Positions 34,561 to 49,847 are shown, counted from the stretch's first letter. The stretch is DNA of 64,000 nt from Fasciolopsis buskii (GCA_008360955.1 LUCM01005603.1:96198-160197), one strand, 5' to 3'. Numbers and translations are program-made. Notes: a model not told the origin generated them from the sequence alone.

Positions 34561-37500
34561 CATAAAATGACCAAATAGTAGATTTCGCCTTATCACTGAA
34601 GCAGTAAGATAGTTATTGCTTTTAAATAATAATAGACTTCGTATTTTGTTATTTAACCTTTAAATCGTTGATATAACAATTTCTAATCACTTTTACCGGT
34701 TTGATAAATCCGGCAGTCACGTGACTGTGCTTTAATATGAACACAAACAGCGCTTTTTGATTGATTACCCACATGACCCATTGGGCCATGAACAATAAAA
34801 AATAAACATCAGCTGAATCCCAATAAGCTCGTCGGTCAGCATCAACACGTACACAATCAAAATCAATGTGGCAGTGCATAGCTTGCTCGTTACGGTGCTC
34901 CTCTAACACGCTTACACCTCGGTATAACTGTTTAAATTGGGAGGTATATGGGATACACTGAACAAACATGACAAGTCATTTCAAGTGACCGCAAAGACAA
35001 CGACTCTTGTCAATACCTACCCTAGCCAACCGGTCTCACCGTGGGTGTCAAATATGTGCCATATACTTAACCTGTAAAGAAAAAGTAAACGAAAAGTCAG
35101 AAATCGATTCCAGAAACAAAAACCTACAAACAAGAACACCAATACAATGTCTGTTTCATTTCTGACCACATGTTCTAATCTCATATCGGTTGTCTAAAAC
35201 ATTTGTATATTTACAGACACAATAAAAACTAACAAATCAGGGAACAAAATTGGCCAACGGGTTCTTGGAGGAGCAAATTCTCCGAATTATTCGTCGTGTA
35301 CTATCAAAGCTCAACTCAAAATAAGGAAATAATGAAACCACTGTGCAACTGTTTCGCTGTCGTTAGACGTCGTCAGCAGTCGCTATTCACGGCCTAACAA
35401 GTGGGACCCGAAAAGAAGATGAATTATTCAGAATCAAGTGCCTAACCCAGAAGGATTCTCAAAGGTTAACCAAACACCAACATCGCTTGCGCCCACAACG
35501 TCATTTGAAAATACAAGCATTATTCATTAGGAATGGTAGCATTCCATTCTCTCTAGTGTTGGCAGATTCGTTCTGCTAGGATAGACTTTGGAAACTTTTA
35601 AATAGTTTGAATATGACCATTACGTACATCTCAGGTGGATGTCATGCTTTCCAGAAAATGAGATTACCAGCAGGTCCGCCTTGTCAAATCTTCATAAAAT
35701 CTTGTTTAAATGGCATATTTTTCAGCGTGGGATGTCGTTTCTTGCTGGACTAGGTAACAAGTTTCTTCCCAGCGCCACTGAATTCATCAGGTTATTTATG
35801 GACACAACTTCACGCATTTAAGTTTCCCGTTTAGGATGAACAACAGTGTAGGGCGTTAGAGGGCTACGAAATTCATTTTTCTGCATCAATGGTAATACTG
35901 AAAGGTGTTCGCAACGGAGATCTCCTAAAATAAAGTTTTGCCCATTTTCAATGCCCCGGGGCTTTTGTTTTCCATATTATCAGGACAAGAAATACTCAAC
36001 TTTTTTCATTGTCAGCACTCTACCGACGGAATTTAACACTGATTGTGTTACCTTGTTACGGCATGGGGTAAGAATGTCACGAAGAGTCCTAGACCACTAC
36101 ATTCATAACGCTGGAAAAATCTACTGTATGGGGAAATTCATTAGTCGATAACTCTGATTTCACGGTAAATTTTACTGGGGCGAATGGAACCTTTTGCACG
36201 AAACAAGAAACTGGCCATTGTGTGAATCAACCTGGGTAAGATTTATTGGTTTGTCTACTGATAAGTAAGCGAGTAGCCCAATGCTGAGTACGGTTTAGAT
36301 GGGCACGAAATGCCTCGGAATAAACTTTTCGCAATTTTTTGGACTCTATACATGATTCGTCTTCGAAAACGTGAGAAAGGTGTCAGCTTTCATACGCTGC
36401 ACATATTTTGGTAACTACTTGAGCTTAGGATTAGGTGATTGCGTTTGTTGTTGACAATTAGAGTCGTTGGTTAGCTTTTGAAATTTCGGATTTATGCTGC
36501 GGATTGGTGTTAGGTTTCACGTTGTGGTTTAGCCCTGGGAGTTCATGCACTATTGGATTTCTGAGTCATTTTCGTCAATGGTACTTGCAGTCGAAGTTTA
36601 TAATCACACTACGTTTAATCTACAATTATAAATCATTTTGATCATTTCAAAAACTCCGTTTTTTATCGGGGCGCATTGAACACTCGCGAGTAATAGGCAG
36701 ATGATTATGGAATTCCGTTTTCCCCAAATTAAATTACCTACCCTGGAGAACTTCGCAGTTTTTGTAACAACATTGTATCGCAATTTCGCTTCAATATTTC
36801 AGCTCCAATTTGCTTTAACCTGGCTGAGGGTGACTGGATTGTGGAAATCGTGGCCTCTGGACATGAAATTAGCCAGTTCGAACTTTCTCACCACCTGTCA
36901 TTCTGCCATCAACCGCGGAACCCTTCCTGATATACTGTGCCTATTTTATGTTAAAAAAATCTTAAATAAAGGTGAACAGGCTTTTAGCAAATGATTTATC
37001 ATGAAGCATCGATTCTTAATTTGTATTAAAAAAACTACCGAGGAACGTCATTCATCCACGTCAGTAACCATAAGCAGTGCATACCTACGGAAACCGGGAT
37101 ACTAACCAAAAGCAAGCGGTTGTTAGTCGAACACTGTATCTCGGGTTAGTTCTTATCAGTATGGCGAACGTCAACAAGCTGTGACATAAAGCATTTGTCT
37201 GTTGCTGGATTTTTTAGGTTACAGACCTTTATCCACCGGGCGATCGATCTCGAAGTGATGGGCAATTACTATATTGTTATTATTATTAATAAAGTTATTA
37301 CTATGTAAACGACGGAACTCTAACTTGTCCCGGGCAGGTTACACTACATCATTTCATCCTTGCCCTGGACATATACTGATCACTGAGATTCCCCTTGGGA
37401 GACATTGTGACTGACTACTCGAATTGCAAGTATCGACGATTGTTATGCATTCAAAGATTTTGTTTCCCAATATCGCGAGGGCTATATAACTTGCAAGGTA

Positions 37501-40500
37501 TGAAGAAGTAGATGCACATGTCACGAATTTATTAACTGGTTTTAGCCCCTTTAATTCTGTTTGTAGACCATAATAAGGTCAGGATAATTTCGTCACTGTG
37601 GAAAAGCATCATGCGGCAGTCCTTTGTTTTCCTCCCCAGAAATAGTTTCGATAATCGTGATATCATATCGCCAATACTATATTTGACTCCAAAATAAGTC
37701 AGGCTGATAATCTCCGTTGCGAATCACTCAGCAATCACGAGGGAAGCTCAACTCATGATCATTTGTTTCGATCACCGTAGCTCAAATTTAGCCAACTGGC
37801 ACAAAATCCAAGAAGCAACAACATTTCAGTCGTAGTTTGGACATCAGTTGTGTGTAATTTTCACATGTCAAACAACTCTATGCGACTCCTCATATTGTTT
37901 CAAAACGGTTGTTAAACAATTAGCGTAGTAATGTGTCTGAACTTCCCGAGCGAACTGGGTTTTCAATTCATTGTTTCATCGCATTTCTTCGGTTTGTTAG
38001 CGACTGTGACTTCAAGTGTATCTAACCAGATGAAATTAATTGGGATCAAATGATTGCAATGGAAAACATCAACAACTTACTATCACGGGTTGTACGGATG
38101 TGAGCGAAAAATGAACAAATCGATTCGTGGTCACTGTCAGGTCATTAATTATTAGAAAAAAACCAAACAGCACGTGAAATCGCCTTCTGACAATACGAAG
38201 TTTACATCCAAGGTCGAATTTATTGAGGTTGTAAATAGGTTTTCTTGTCATGCATAAGACCACAGCTGGGATTTAACAGTCTCGATAGAGAATAAGAAAT
38301 GAAGGATTTTTAGATTAGGAACACGGCAAACCGACAAATTTCTTGTGAATTGTCTGGCCCGGTTATTGTCCACATTCATCAAAGAGTCGAATCTAGTATT
38401 ATGCTGGTCTGTAAGGGCCTGCGGTTGTTAAAAGCCAGTCAAATCTATTACCCATGAGCCAGAGACTAGCAAGCGGAGGATAATGAAGGAGATGAATACA
38501 CTGAAAATAACTCTCGTAGAACTAAGGTTCACCAAAGGATCCCCGGAATAAATGGCTTGTGAATCACCAATGAGTTATTGGGTACCGTAATCGCAAGGTG
38601 AGCCATAGTAGATATCCACCAGTAGCATCAGCAACACGGTTTGGAACGTGTAAAAGCGGAATGACTCGGTATTGCCAGAATCAAAATGAAATCAAGGTAA
38701 AACTGTCAATCATTTGTTGACGAATGTAAAATGAGCTCCTGTGACGGTACATTCACTAAGGACAAGAATTGAATAGCATCCACAAATAAACTGTCAGCTG
38801 TGCGATACCTACTGGAAGGCTCCGAGAAAGGGAGAGGATGCACTTTTCACATTACAATATGGTTAATATTTTGCATTTCAGAATTGGAAAACAGATCGCA
38901 TATAAGATAGTGTACTCAAACTTCCCGCAAAATTCGGAAAATGGTTGTCTTGAACTCACCAGTGACGTTATCGCTTTCAATACATCAAATTTCAAGTCTG
39001 CGCTGATCTTTGACGCGGCGGATTGAAGGATTCCAGTGAAAAAGATCTAGAATAGGCCATAGCATAGTGTCAAATGACCATTCCCTTTTAGAATACCTAA
39101 CAGATTCTAAAGTCTCGGATGAATAAACTTCCTCGGTCGTCAGAACGGAGAAGATTCGCATTGAAAACAAGGAGGCAAACCACAGCAAAAATGCCGAGAA
39201 ACATGCAAGAATTACAGTCGAAAAGTCCCGAAAAACGGAACGAGCAGAAGTAAAGAAACCTTACGTCTAATGAAACAAAAGCAACCGAAAATTTCCACAA
39301 AAACGAAATTGAGCATCGAAGTAATTTGAAGACAAAACCATGTCCGAGAGCAGTCAGTTTTTCCCATACAAAAATATCACTGACATTTTTGTGTCAGAAT
39401 GATCCGGGAGTTCTTCTTCTTCAGAAGGAGACCTACATTGAGGAAGTGAGCTATGAAGTACGATATAACGGCAGCAGAAGTCAACGTCCGCTCGGATTTT
39501 TAATGACACTAAGAGTCGTGAAAAGATCACCTCATTGTGCTTGTGACTAGCCGAATTGGAAACTAAATAAATCGAGTGGTTTCGACCTGTTTTTCGGACA
39601 GAAGAAACTGTTGCCTTTTTTATTCTTCTGCTCTGAGTGACTCGTAACTAGCAATCCAATAGCTTAGTAGATTCAAATGTAAAAATTCACTGGACACCAA
39701 GAGACTGAAGCCTAAGCATGGTCGCCAAAAACGACACATCAATACTGCGTGCTCTACAAGGTGAGATATTTTGGTTAGAAAGAATTTCATGAAGCTTCAT
39801 GCTATTAAAATTATCAGGGGAAAATATCGTAAAAATAAATTTAATTAACAGGCAGACTATTTTGGTTTTGTCATGTGAATCACCTATTCATTTAAGTTTA
39901 CTGGCACAACCCTTAAACTTGCATCACACGACACAAAATGAAACTAACGAGGACAAATGAAGTTAACTAGCCATGCAGAAGATAGATGATTTTGGAATCA
40001 AGATCTACAGTGTCCGCGGTACTGGTCAAGTGACATCTTGTGAGTCCGTCCCAAAAACCTATCATTATCGCTAACGAGTTGATGATCAGGAACCTCGAAC
40101 ACGTTTTACCTTGAAGCCAAACCAAGATTGGCCAGGGGTTGTTTATTGTGCTGACTAATACTTTGCCTTATCAGGTCAGCAAAGCAAATAAAAGCGAAAC
40201 TTTATTTGCTGCTTTATTTTCCATTTTGCGTCATTTTTTCGTTCTACCAAGTGATAGGAAATTAGAATTTCTTTTCCGGACTTTCTACACCACAACGATA
40301 ACTAATTTGTCATTCAGAAGTAAATTTCGTACATAATACCGATGGGATTAAAAAAATCAGCATCTAGTAAGAAGTAGTTTTTTTCGATATATCACATACA
40401 GTTTTGAGTAGCAAGATGCAGATAACCAGCGGTAGTTTTGTAATGACTAAATAAATCCGTAACAGATTTCGTTAACCGAACAACATGTTGTGAAATGAGG

Positions 40501-43500
40501 GTTCTGACAATACTGGTTTGTGATCTGTCGTGTGTAAATTATAGGTTTAGAGGGAAAGGAAAATGTGAGCGGTAGACTGGGGCATCAAGACGTGTACAGT
40601 GAAAGACAGGAATAAAGTAGTACATCCACTAAAACAACAGCGGTTGCACGCCTCTTGCTTCATCGATCGAGCAGCTATGGTATCTGATGTACTCAGGGAA
40701 TGCTTGCCTAATCACCTGCTGTGCAATCCGGGGGTTAAAAGAATCGCTTTGGAAGTTGCTTTTGGTTCTGTCTGGTGATCCTTATTCATCAAATTTTGCA
40801 AGATTGTATTGTTGATAGCTGGGACGGCACTTTTGGAAATGACATCTAGGACGTGCTCTGTTATCCTTTCAGGCGTACATTATAATGGCATTTAAACTGA
40901 TATGATTTGTGGATACACTCATTCAGAAACTGAAACACGAGCATTAGTCAGGGTCTTTGGTTTGCTTCAAGCGTTGGAAAAATCCCACAGAACACATTGA
41001 GAACAACACAACGTGGCGAACAAGCTCGTTTTCAGTTATTCGCATTCATGTCAATACATAACTGACATAAGACGAATGACTGAGTCTGACAGGGGAACCT
41101 ATCTTTAGATTACCGAAAGATAAATTGTTTGGTGCTAGCTAAGATCTAGCGATGAGGCGCAAGTAAAAGTCTCACGAGAGAATTTAATAAAAGTCAGTTC
41201 ATTATTTTCAACTTATTATTAGACTAAAACGAGGTGCACTGAAAACCTAACTCCTTGGCCATCTGTGGTCTCGATTTGCGTGTTCCCACACACGCACAGA
41301 CCTGCGAATTAGGAGTTCCGGATGCCCGTTCTTTGCAGAACATTCCGTGTACCTTTCAACTTCTAATCGATGGCCGCGTGACTGCAGGTATTTCTTGCCC
41401 TGTATATCAGTCTGATCATTAGGATTTTTTGTTCCTAAGTGTGATAAAGCCAGAGTAATGCGTACATACTCTAACTCGAGTAAGTTTGCGAAGCAGCCTC
41501 CTGTCTGTCATGTTATTGCTCAGTAGATGCAATCGTTTATGGAGAAAAACAGTGAATTTCATCATTCGGTGAGCACTTGGAAGTTTCAAGCAATTTGATA
41601 CTATTTATTGCTTAATCACAAATCACTCACATATCTTACTTACATCCTGAGGTTCTTTCTGGTGTTACGTAACGAACTATGCTTGAGGGCGCTCAAGAAA
41701 GCATCCACCAGAAGCGGTCCATTGCAACTTCCTCCTGCCTATGACATTTCACTTTGTAGAGAAAAGATGCATACAGTGTGCACAGAAATATAAACAGTTT
41801 TATATTTGTCATTGGAATCTCCGTTTTGTCGACAAGCAGAGTTTGTCACAAAGTACACGACGCTGCTCAGATCCTCGAGAAATAATATATGACTGTTAAA
41901 TGCATTAATAGATAGAATGAGATAAAAGAGTAACCGTTGCATGAAATAACATTTCTGATCCGATTAGATTGGATTTCTGGACTTCTATCGGTGCATGTAA
42001 ATAAATATATCAGTGTCTATTGAATGCCGTGTACAGTTCCGATATTCAGCCGTCAAGGTTCTAGCAGCCCTGTGATTCATTTTCTTATCCAGTGCTCGTG
42101 ATGGCCTTAGGTGTTTGAATCGATCTCAATCTGATACGATCATCGCAGCCAACTCCTTAGGATCAGGCGAATCTAAAACACACTCGGACGTGGTGCACAA
42201 TGGCAGTCAGTCTTTGGGCCTTGGGACAATAACCTGATGAAGTTAGTTGAATGTTTTCAACTCTGCGACGTTGAACTTGTTTCGAGCGATCGTTTCAGAG
42301 TGTTTCGAAAGCAGTCCCCTGAGAGTGTTTCTTATGAACAGCAAATTGGTGAACATATCTCCTTTTTGAGCATTGTAAGCAGCAAGATGTTTGGATCACC
42401 TTCTTTCATGTACTGTTTAGGTACGTTTACCATTCTCCCAGATTAACTGTGCCATCCATACTGTGAGGGAAACATGATAACGTGAAGATACCCAAACAGC
42501 GCGATCAGAACTTTGAGGGCAGTCAATAGCCACCCATTAAGGAACGCAAGAGTCGTCCTATAACGAAATAGTCGGCCTACTCACGTGTCTTACGGCTGGA
42601 TATTTATGAGAACAATTGAAGGTTCGATACAAAGCACTAGGGTAATAAATAATAGATGGATGATATTACGAATGAAGCAAATTTGATTGCCACGGAAACA
42701 TGATACTATTATCGTTGCTATCCTGAGTGGATAAGACACTGGAGCTTATCCTTCATTGAGAATCTCATTGGACAGCTCTCGGACCGGATTGACAGACGAC
42801 AGTTTTACTGGAATTGTTTTGTCATCAATTCCCCGGTTGAAGTGATTTTCTCGGCCATCCAGTTGACAGCATCTCAAGTGAAAGTTTGTGTGCTGGGTAC
42901 AGTCGCCAAGATTAACAAATTCATCACTTTTCTCAAATCTCAAACAAATCTTAATGATTCAAAAATATACTAAGGTACTCTCCACCTGTTAAGGTGAAGC
43001 TATTTGCTGAGGTTTTCAGCAAGCAAAGCGGTGTTCCTCGAGAAATCAACGCAGCGACTATTCTTTTACATTAGCGAACTACAAAAACGTGCAATGGGAA
43101 TTTTTAGATTGCAAGCTCAGAAAATAATAATACTAATAGGAATAATAATTTGTATAACCTTCCTGCTTACGCAGTGGATATTTAGGTGTTCGCTCAGTTG
43201 TATGCACATGGAATGAACGTTCGACAGTTAAATCTTATGAAGCGAATCAAGTGGAAGTCAACAGTAAAGGGAAATGAAGCAAGGCTTACCTAATAGTTTT
43301 CAAATCGCTGACTAACCACACCCACACGTAACGGGTCCATGTAAGGCATTCCACGGAGTTTTGTAATCTAGTCAGAGGTAAACCGGAGAAGTCTCGGAGA
43401 ACGCATTTTGGGTCAGCCCAGGAAAGGACACCTAACGGATGAACAAAAGTTCAGCGTAAACAATGGACGGGCAGTATTTGGAACTATAAAGTGCAGTTTT

Positions 43501-44690
43501 GACAATTCACGTCTGATCCAAGGTCATAGGATATTTGTTTTTACCAGAGATACACTTACTTCTGTCAGACCGCGTGAACCGTGATCTAGGGCAAATGGAT
43601 AAATGACGCTTTCGATCAGCCTGTAAGTCTGCCGTGATAGAGCAGCAAAATTTCCCGAAATTTTACCAGATGGTTGATACGCCGGTAAAACATTGATAGA
43701 AACCTTTGATGACTTGGTGTGTCAGCCAGACTAAATACACTCCTCTTTATGCATCTCGACAGAATTAGGCCACTCATAGTATAAAAAATGGAACAATGAA
43801 CTAAATCGTGAATAGTTAACTAATGGAATGCTAGATAAAGGTCTTTTGATTAAAATGAGAAATTTTCTGCTTTGAAAAGGTTATTATTTGACCTCATCGG
43901 TAAACATAATGAACCAAGCAAAAAGGACCATCAGCCCCCAGAGACGGATACGTCTAATGCATCACACTGAAAAGGCTACTAAAAATGGTAATTCACTGTA
44001 AAAGTGACAGACCGATAAAATATTTCTCGGCTAGGTGCAGAAAAACATGTCAACTTTGAAACAATGTCAAAAAACTGAATGTGATGATAGAAGATTCGCA
44101 GAACATTTGGGAGCTGAAAAGAATCATTCGTGTGGTGATAGATGCACACTGGAGTCTGCCAATGTCGGAGCAAGGATGTCGGTGATCATGGATATGCTAA
44201 TGACGCCAAAGAATGTCAAGCCTTGAAGTGTCGTTGTTCTTGCGGTTGAAAAAACCGGCTGACCCGGCAGCAGACATGACAGACTCCAGCTAGCTCGATG
44301 TTTGTTTGAACCCCCTTTTGGGGAATGGTGATCAGACGCTGTTGGCGATTTCGACCGTCTGCCAGAGAAACATGGGGTAAGGCAGCTATGCGACGTACCA
44401 GTGGTTTTCATTATTGATGAGAACAGTCTCATTGCATAACTAACCACTAATGAATCCAATCATCAATAAATGGTTCTTCGGCTGCCGCGGAAGACCCACT
44501 TGGGATTCAATAAACTCTATCATCTATTACTCAAGCAATGTAAATAGAGTACTATAGCAACTGGGAAATTCACTCTGATTTTACTTTTTTTTCTAAACTC
44601 AATACAGTAGACCGAGATGGAAGTCATGACCTTGTGGTCGCCGAGACGATCAACTTGATCATGCGTATTACGTTTTTATCGAAGATGACA
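34561..44690. other. AT-rich region, nothing supported
   Basis: Ten kilobases with only background-length ORFs (the longest is 106 codons at 34649-34969 minus, partly beside the foldback repeat). I see no recognised domain, RNA gene, repeat pair or convincing exon. A poly-TTA-like patch at 37270-37290 and a 111-codon minus frame at 44124-44459 are the only items noticed. A long intron or intergenic space would fit. Confidence 0.45.
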
Positions 44691-44704
44691 GCAGGCAAAT
44701 CTTG

Positions 44705-45375
44705 GGATGTGTGTTCATGTACGTGTATGTGTGCGCGCATGTATGTGTGCGTGTAATCTACTATTCATCCTCGCTTGGATGGTCCATCGTCCATGATGTT
44801 TCACCCAATTTCCATGCATTCACCAGATGCTCGAACACCTTCACGCGAACACATCCGAATCATCTTTCCCTCGGGAAAATGCGAACGAAACTGTACAATA
44901 AATGATCATATTGGGCTTTGTCACTCCTGTGTCAAATTCGTGTGCATGTGTGATGTGTGAGTATGCGTGCATGCCTGTTTTGGCGAGTCTGATTGATATG
45001 TCTCCGTTGTGGGCTTCGCGCCTGCACAGATTGTTGTGCTGACCTCAGGGCTGTTTTGATTTTTTCAGCCATTTCGGTTCCATGTGTGCATGTGGTCGCG
45101 TCTGTGCGTCAACGTGCGTACAATGTGAGCAGATTTGTGCATTACTAATGAATCTGAGCTTAGTGTTTTGAAAAACAGCACACGCACGAGCCAAACTGTC
45201 TCTGCGAGTCTTCACTTGCAACTACGACTTTCTGCGCTATTTTGCATTGACTCTAATGCACAAATGCAGGCCTCGCTTGTATTAAACATATGCGAAGTTC
45301 ACTCTAGGTGTTTTTACAGTCGATTTATCCCCTGTATATGTGCATGTGTGTTATGTGTGTGCGTGCGTGTGTAAA
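44705..45375 (+). repeat. Degenerate TG/TGTGCG-rich low-complexity tracts
   Basis: Clusters of alternating purine-pyrimidine sequence (GTGTGCGCGCATGTATGTGT near 44725-44755; further tracts near 44940-44975, 45080-45120 and 45340-45372) recur over about 670 bases. The ORFs here are cysteine- and valine-rich artefacts of the repeat. Such tracts can adopt left-handed DNA, but no function is implied by sequence alone. Confidence 0.6.
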
Positions 45376-48300
45376 GTAGCGTCAGTTCCGCGTTGTTCCG
45401 TCACCTTGATAGACACGTTATAAGTTAACGCGGTCACATGTGTACATCAGATTCCCATGGAAATTACGAAAATGAAACAACCCGGGGCAAAATTGGAACT
45501 TTTTAGTTCAACACTAATATGTTCTATGGATAGGGTAATTCAACGACAACATCAGCCTAATTGTCAGTTGGTCCTACATTCGTAAACTCTCGTAGTCAAA
45601 AGAACACTGGTGAAATCGTACAAGAACACGATGATAAGTCGTGCGTAACTAGTGCAAAAGTTAATCATAGTGTTTTTTTATTTTGTCACATTCAACCATA
45701 AGTATTCATGGAATACGCACAAGTTATGAGTAACATTAGAATAGACTGGCACATGCATCCAATGGGACGCGATACCGGCAAAATACCAATGCCCCTTGTG
45801 ACCGTCTAGGAGGAAAGACCCTAGGCTATTTTACATACCAGGGACGTGGATGTTTCCACGAAACCCTGGGGATCTACAAGTTCCAGAATAAGTCTTTGGC
45901 AAATAAATTCCAGTGCTACGCACCTGGCCCAATATACGATACTAGAATTTCAAGCACCGGCTCCGAGCCACGGAAACTAGACAAATCTCAACCGCAGTGT
46001 CCACAGACAAAGTGTCACGAGAAATGCAGGTGTATATTACAATGAAAGTGATAGAAATCGGACGATAGAAATGACTATTACTAATCGTTCAGGGAAGGGG
46101 GTGGCTGTCAGTGATTAACCTCTTCGATCGTGCCTCTTTCTTTGTGTTCGATGGGTCTGTGACACTACAGAATAAGAAAGGAAACAAAACACATTGTTGT
46201 AGATCATATAAGCTCTTCGGTACCGTTTCATTTTCGCTAAAATACGCTACTAACGTGTATAAATATCATAACATCGTGTGACAAAATGGTAAATAGATGT
46301 GATCTGTCATTGGCTAAAAGTGATGAAGCAAGAATTTGGATTTGCATTCTCCTACCTACCCTGGTTAATATCTTTGTTTTTTATCTGTATTATTTAAATA
46401 ACCATTCACATTTGTTGTTCAGTGTGTGGTTATGTGTGCGTGTGTGTCAGCCACAAGAATACCGAACGATTGGAAATGAATAGAATTCAATTGACTGGCT
46501 GATTGAATCCTGTCTGATTGATTATCCCAATCGAGATCGAGCATGGAATAGTATTTGCCAAATAATGGAAATAATAATTCAAGAAAATAACACCGGAGCA
46601 CAAAGTCATGGGGTGAAAAGTGGGAGGATACAACACTCAGAGTTTTTAGAAAAAGACAACAAGCAATCGATCAATTTCAAAACAATCCCACTTGAGCCTC
46701 ACACTCACAATTACCATGTGAATACCATTGGGGGAACTGAGCTACAGGGAAAATGAACGTTAATTACCACCCCAGCCTGATGAAGTTATTTGATAAGTGT
46801 ACGCATTAAATGATAGTTTTGAAAGATGCAACTCTGTAGCTTCCAGAAATACAAATCGGTTGGCCCCAGTATGATTCGATGGTGGCCCGCAATGAGCCAT
46901 AGCTAGACGGCCAGTTGTTGTAGCTCAGTTCCAAACTGTTTGGCTGACAGTCAAGCAGAAAAGTATAGAAAAAAAAAACGATTTTAAGGACTGAAAAACA
47001 GAAGAAATACAATTTTTCATTTCCGTAATGTGCATTATAAGCCCCTGGGATTTTGTGTCTTAAACGGCATTTGGGAGGTTCCGTTGTGCGGAATGGAACG
47101 CTGAGGTGAGTGGCAAATGAATTTACCTATAGATAGATAAGATAACTACGAAGAATCGTTAAGTTTTACATAAATTCCTGTTGGAGGGGATCATGTGATT
47201 TAATGAAAAACAGAACAAATCATCCAAAGAAGTTCCAATAAAGTGTCCCATTCTAAATGTTCAGAGAGGACGGTGAATTACATCAAGAAATTCCAAGCGG
47301 CTATTCGTCAGAGTCCATGTCAATGCTAATATATGTGATCTAAAGCTCTTGAAAAAACATTTCGTGTGGAACCACCTTCATGGACTGATTTTGTTTAGAA
47401 TTTTGAGCCATAGGCAATCGCTTCGTCAAGGTTCTTCAAAAAGTGATGAGAAACAAAACCGGAATTCATAGTTTCTATGGCATTGGGAATTAGTAGTTCC
47501 TGAATTCAGTGACCAATTACTGCTTTTTGTATTTTGAGGCTCAAGCGATAAGAGGAGTCTCGTGTGTTCATACAAGCGCTCGGAGATGGACAAATCAGAT
47601 AGCTAGCAAATGAAATGATCACTAACCAACGTATTCTGTGGAAGAGGGGCGAATATCGTCGTGCAGCGAGCGGAGACTGCTTGCATTTCCTGGGAGTGTT
47701 CTTTACGATTCCGGTTAAGATCTGCGCTTGTACTAGAAATCATTTAGTGTATCTGCTGCTCGGCGAAAAATGCCGGATTAAAAATTAGGGTAACTTCCCC
47801 TTGATGGGGTAAGAAAATATCGTTCAATTTGTAAGACCCTGTTGATTGGTTCGCGCGTCACAAGAGCTGGACTAGATTAAGCTGGCCAAGATCTACGTGG
47901 TGCAGGATTGAATCAAATAGCTTTTATTCGGAGGGTCTCACTCGGATGATAATTGCTTTCTTATTGTTGTAAGAGTTGCTGGAAGAAGTACCGGGAACAA
48001 TACAGCGAATGCACAGCATGTATTGCCAGCACAAGTGAAAACGAGTGAGAAGTCAACTGGTATAGAAATCCGGTCTTATTTGAAGAAACCAAAATCAGAG
48101 TTTTGAAACATGAAAGTTTGATAGTTTCACAATTGTAGAGGTTGCAAAATTGGAAATTCCGTTGGACTGGCATAAAATTTGTGGTATGTGAATTGTGGGC
48201 AAGACAATCGACAGTTAAATTTTGGTAAAATAAAGCCCAACACTATGGTCTGTGATCGAGATTACCAATTTTTGTAGTAGTTTCGTATCTCTTCGTTTTC

Positions 48301-48950
48301 TGAACGGCAAGACCGGAGGGAGTTCGCCATGACCAATGTGTGCATTTCTGGATTGTGTCCGGTCTGAAGTCACACGCGCACAAAAGTAAAAAAACGCTTG
48401 AGCTTCCCCGTTCTGCCTGGATCAGGTGATTTGGTCGAAGCACAAATGACCATGCTGAATGTGAAATTCCACACGTAAAAAAAACGATGCATATCTTACC
48501 GGCTAATAAGAGCGTAACTTGATTCGGAGATTAGCTAAAAGCAACCGTTCGGAAGGAAATTCGACGAATTATGAGTCGTGAAAGACGCAGATTTAAGGCA
48601 GCCTGTTTGACCACCGGACACTCTATTTGTTTCTGCTGTCTAATTCGTACACTTCCAAAACACGTTAACTATATTTGTATTCATTCTAGAGCTTGTTGAG
48701 TCCACCTAATTTCAGTGTTTGTGCAATTTTCTGAATGGAAATGGGACCCTGCGGCATCGTGTAATGCAACTTGGTTGCATCAGTTCAGATCGCATATCTT
48801 TTTCTCCGAACAGTGTACTATGTGAGCCAAAATCTTGTTTCCGAAAGTCTGCTGAAATCGTTGAGATGAACAACACTCAGATAGTAAAGTAAATGGGAAA
48901 ATATTGTCTTGAAAAGGTTTATCCAGCCATGTGATTTTAAAAGTCGCCGT
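45376..48950. other. No supported feature
   Basis: AT-rich sequence with background ORFs only. A TG-rich spot is present near 46424-46450. No motif, exon or repeat pair was recognised. Confidence 0.45.
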
Positions 48951-49036
48951 GAGAAAAACTACCCACGGTAGTTGAAACGTTGGCACATTACATCTACCAA
49001 CAAGGCTGTATTATTAATATTATATCGTTCACATTT
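48951..49036 (+). repeat. Single arm of the inverted-arm element
   Basis: The hairpin AACTACC-CAC-GGTAGTT (48957-48973), GAAACGTTGGCACATTACAT and the following AT-rich bases match the right arm at 31220-31323 with about 15 percent differences. The hairpin is preserved by paired changes at its ends (G-C to A-T). No partner arm was found nearby. Confidence 0.7.
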
Positions 49037-49801
49037 ATCCAGTCTAGTTTTTAACACGTCCGTCAAATAGCAATGGACAGCATGAAAACCTATGAACTAT
49101 ACAATATTCTGAGTGGGAGGAGGAAAAATGGCAAATATTAGTAATACTACGATTGTTAGTAGTTTGTAAACAAACAAATTTCACAAGTGTCACAGATTTC
49201 TGTGCAGAATGACAAATATTCTATCCAGTAAATGTTTGCATGATCGTCAACTTAACAAAGTGACGACCGTAAGTCACAATGAACGACCGAACAAGTGTCA
49301 TGTGATATCAGTCCGAATAAGGTTAACAGGTTTACGGCAGTCTGTCGACAGGTTTCCCAATTCATTTCCAAGGGGACTCCTAGGAGATAATTGATAGTCG
49401 AGTTTTTGTAGTTGGCGTTAGCTTGGTATGTGTCAGATGTACATCAACCGCGTGGCAAGAAAGTATTCGTCCTCGAGATTCACAATCCCGAGGAATCATT
49501 TTGAAGTTTGGGGAAAGAAGAAAACCAAATTACAATCAAGTAACTAAAAAGTTTCTATTGTACTCGGAATATGGGCACTCGGAATGCGTGCTATAATTAA
49601 TTTGCACAGCAGGCAATAGCTAGCAGGAGCTCGCGCTTGGTACTCAAACAACTCGTGTACAAGGAGGATTAATAATCTGGATGATCTCGTCTGCCCCTGA
49701 GATGTTAGCGGCATGAACGACCAGGATGATGAATAAGGCTAGCCTACGGCATACCAAGAGCCAGACAAAATCAAGCCATAAGCGGGCTGGGTAACTCGGT
49801 G

Positions 49802-49847
49802 TGTTTGTTTGTTTGTTTGTTTGTTTGTTTGTGTGTGTGTGTGTGTG
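49802..49847 (+). repeat. (TTTG)n(TG)n compound microsatellite
   Basis: About seven TTTG units pass directly into about eight TG units. The minus-strand ORF that crosses it reads as a histidine/threonine-lysine-glutamine repeat and is an artefact. Confidence 0.95.

Noticed and set aside
44702..45374. Cysteine/valine-rich small secreted proteins
   Set aside because: The frames derive from TG/TGCG low-complexity tracts and are not supported by splice or start context.
46778..46800. CTGATGA as a possible hammerhead
   Set aside because: No matching stem II or GAAA follows; CTGATGA alone is expected by chance. The same applies at 42234.
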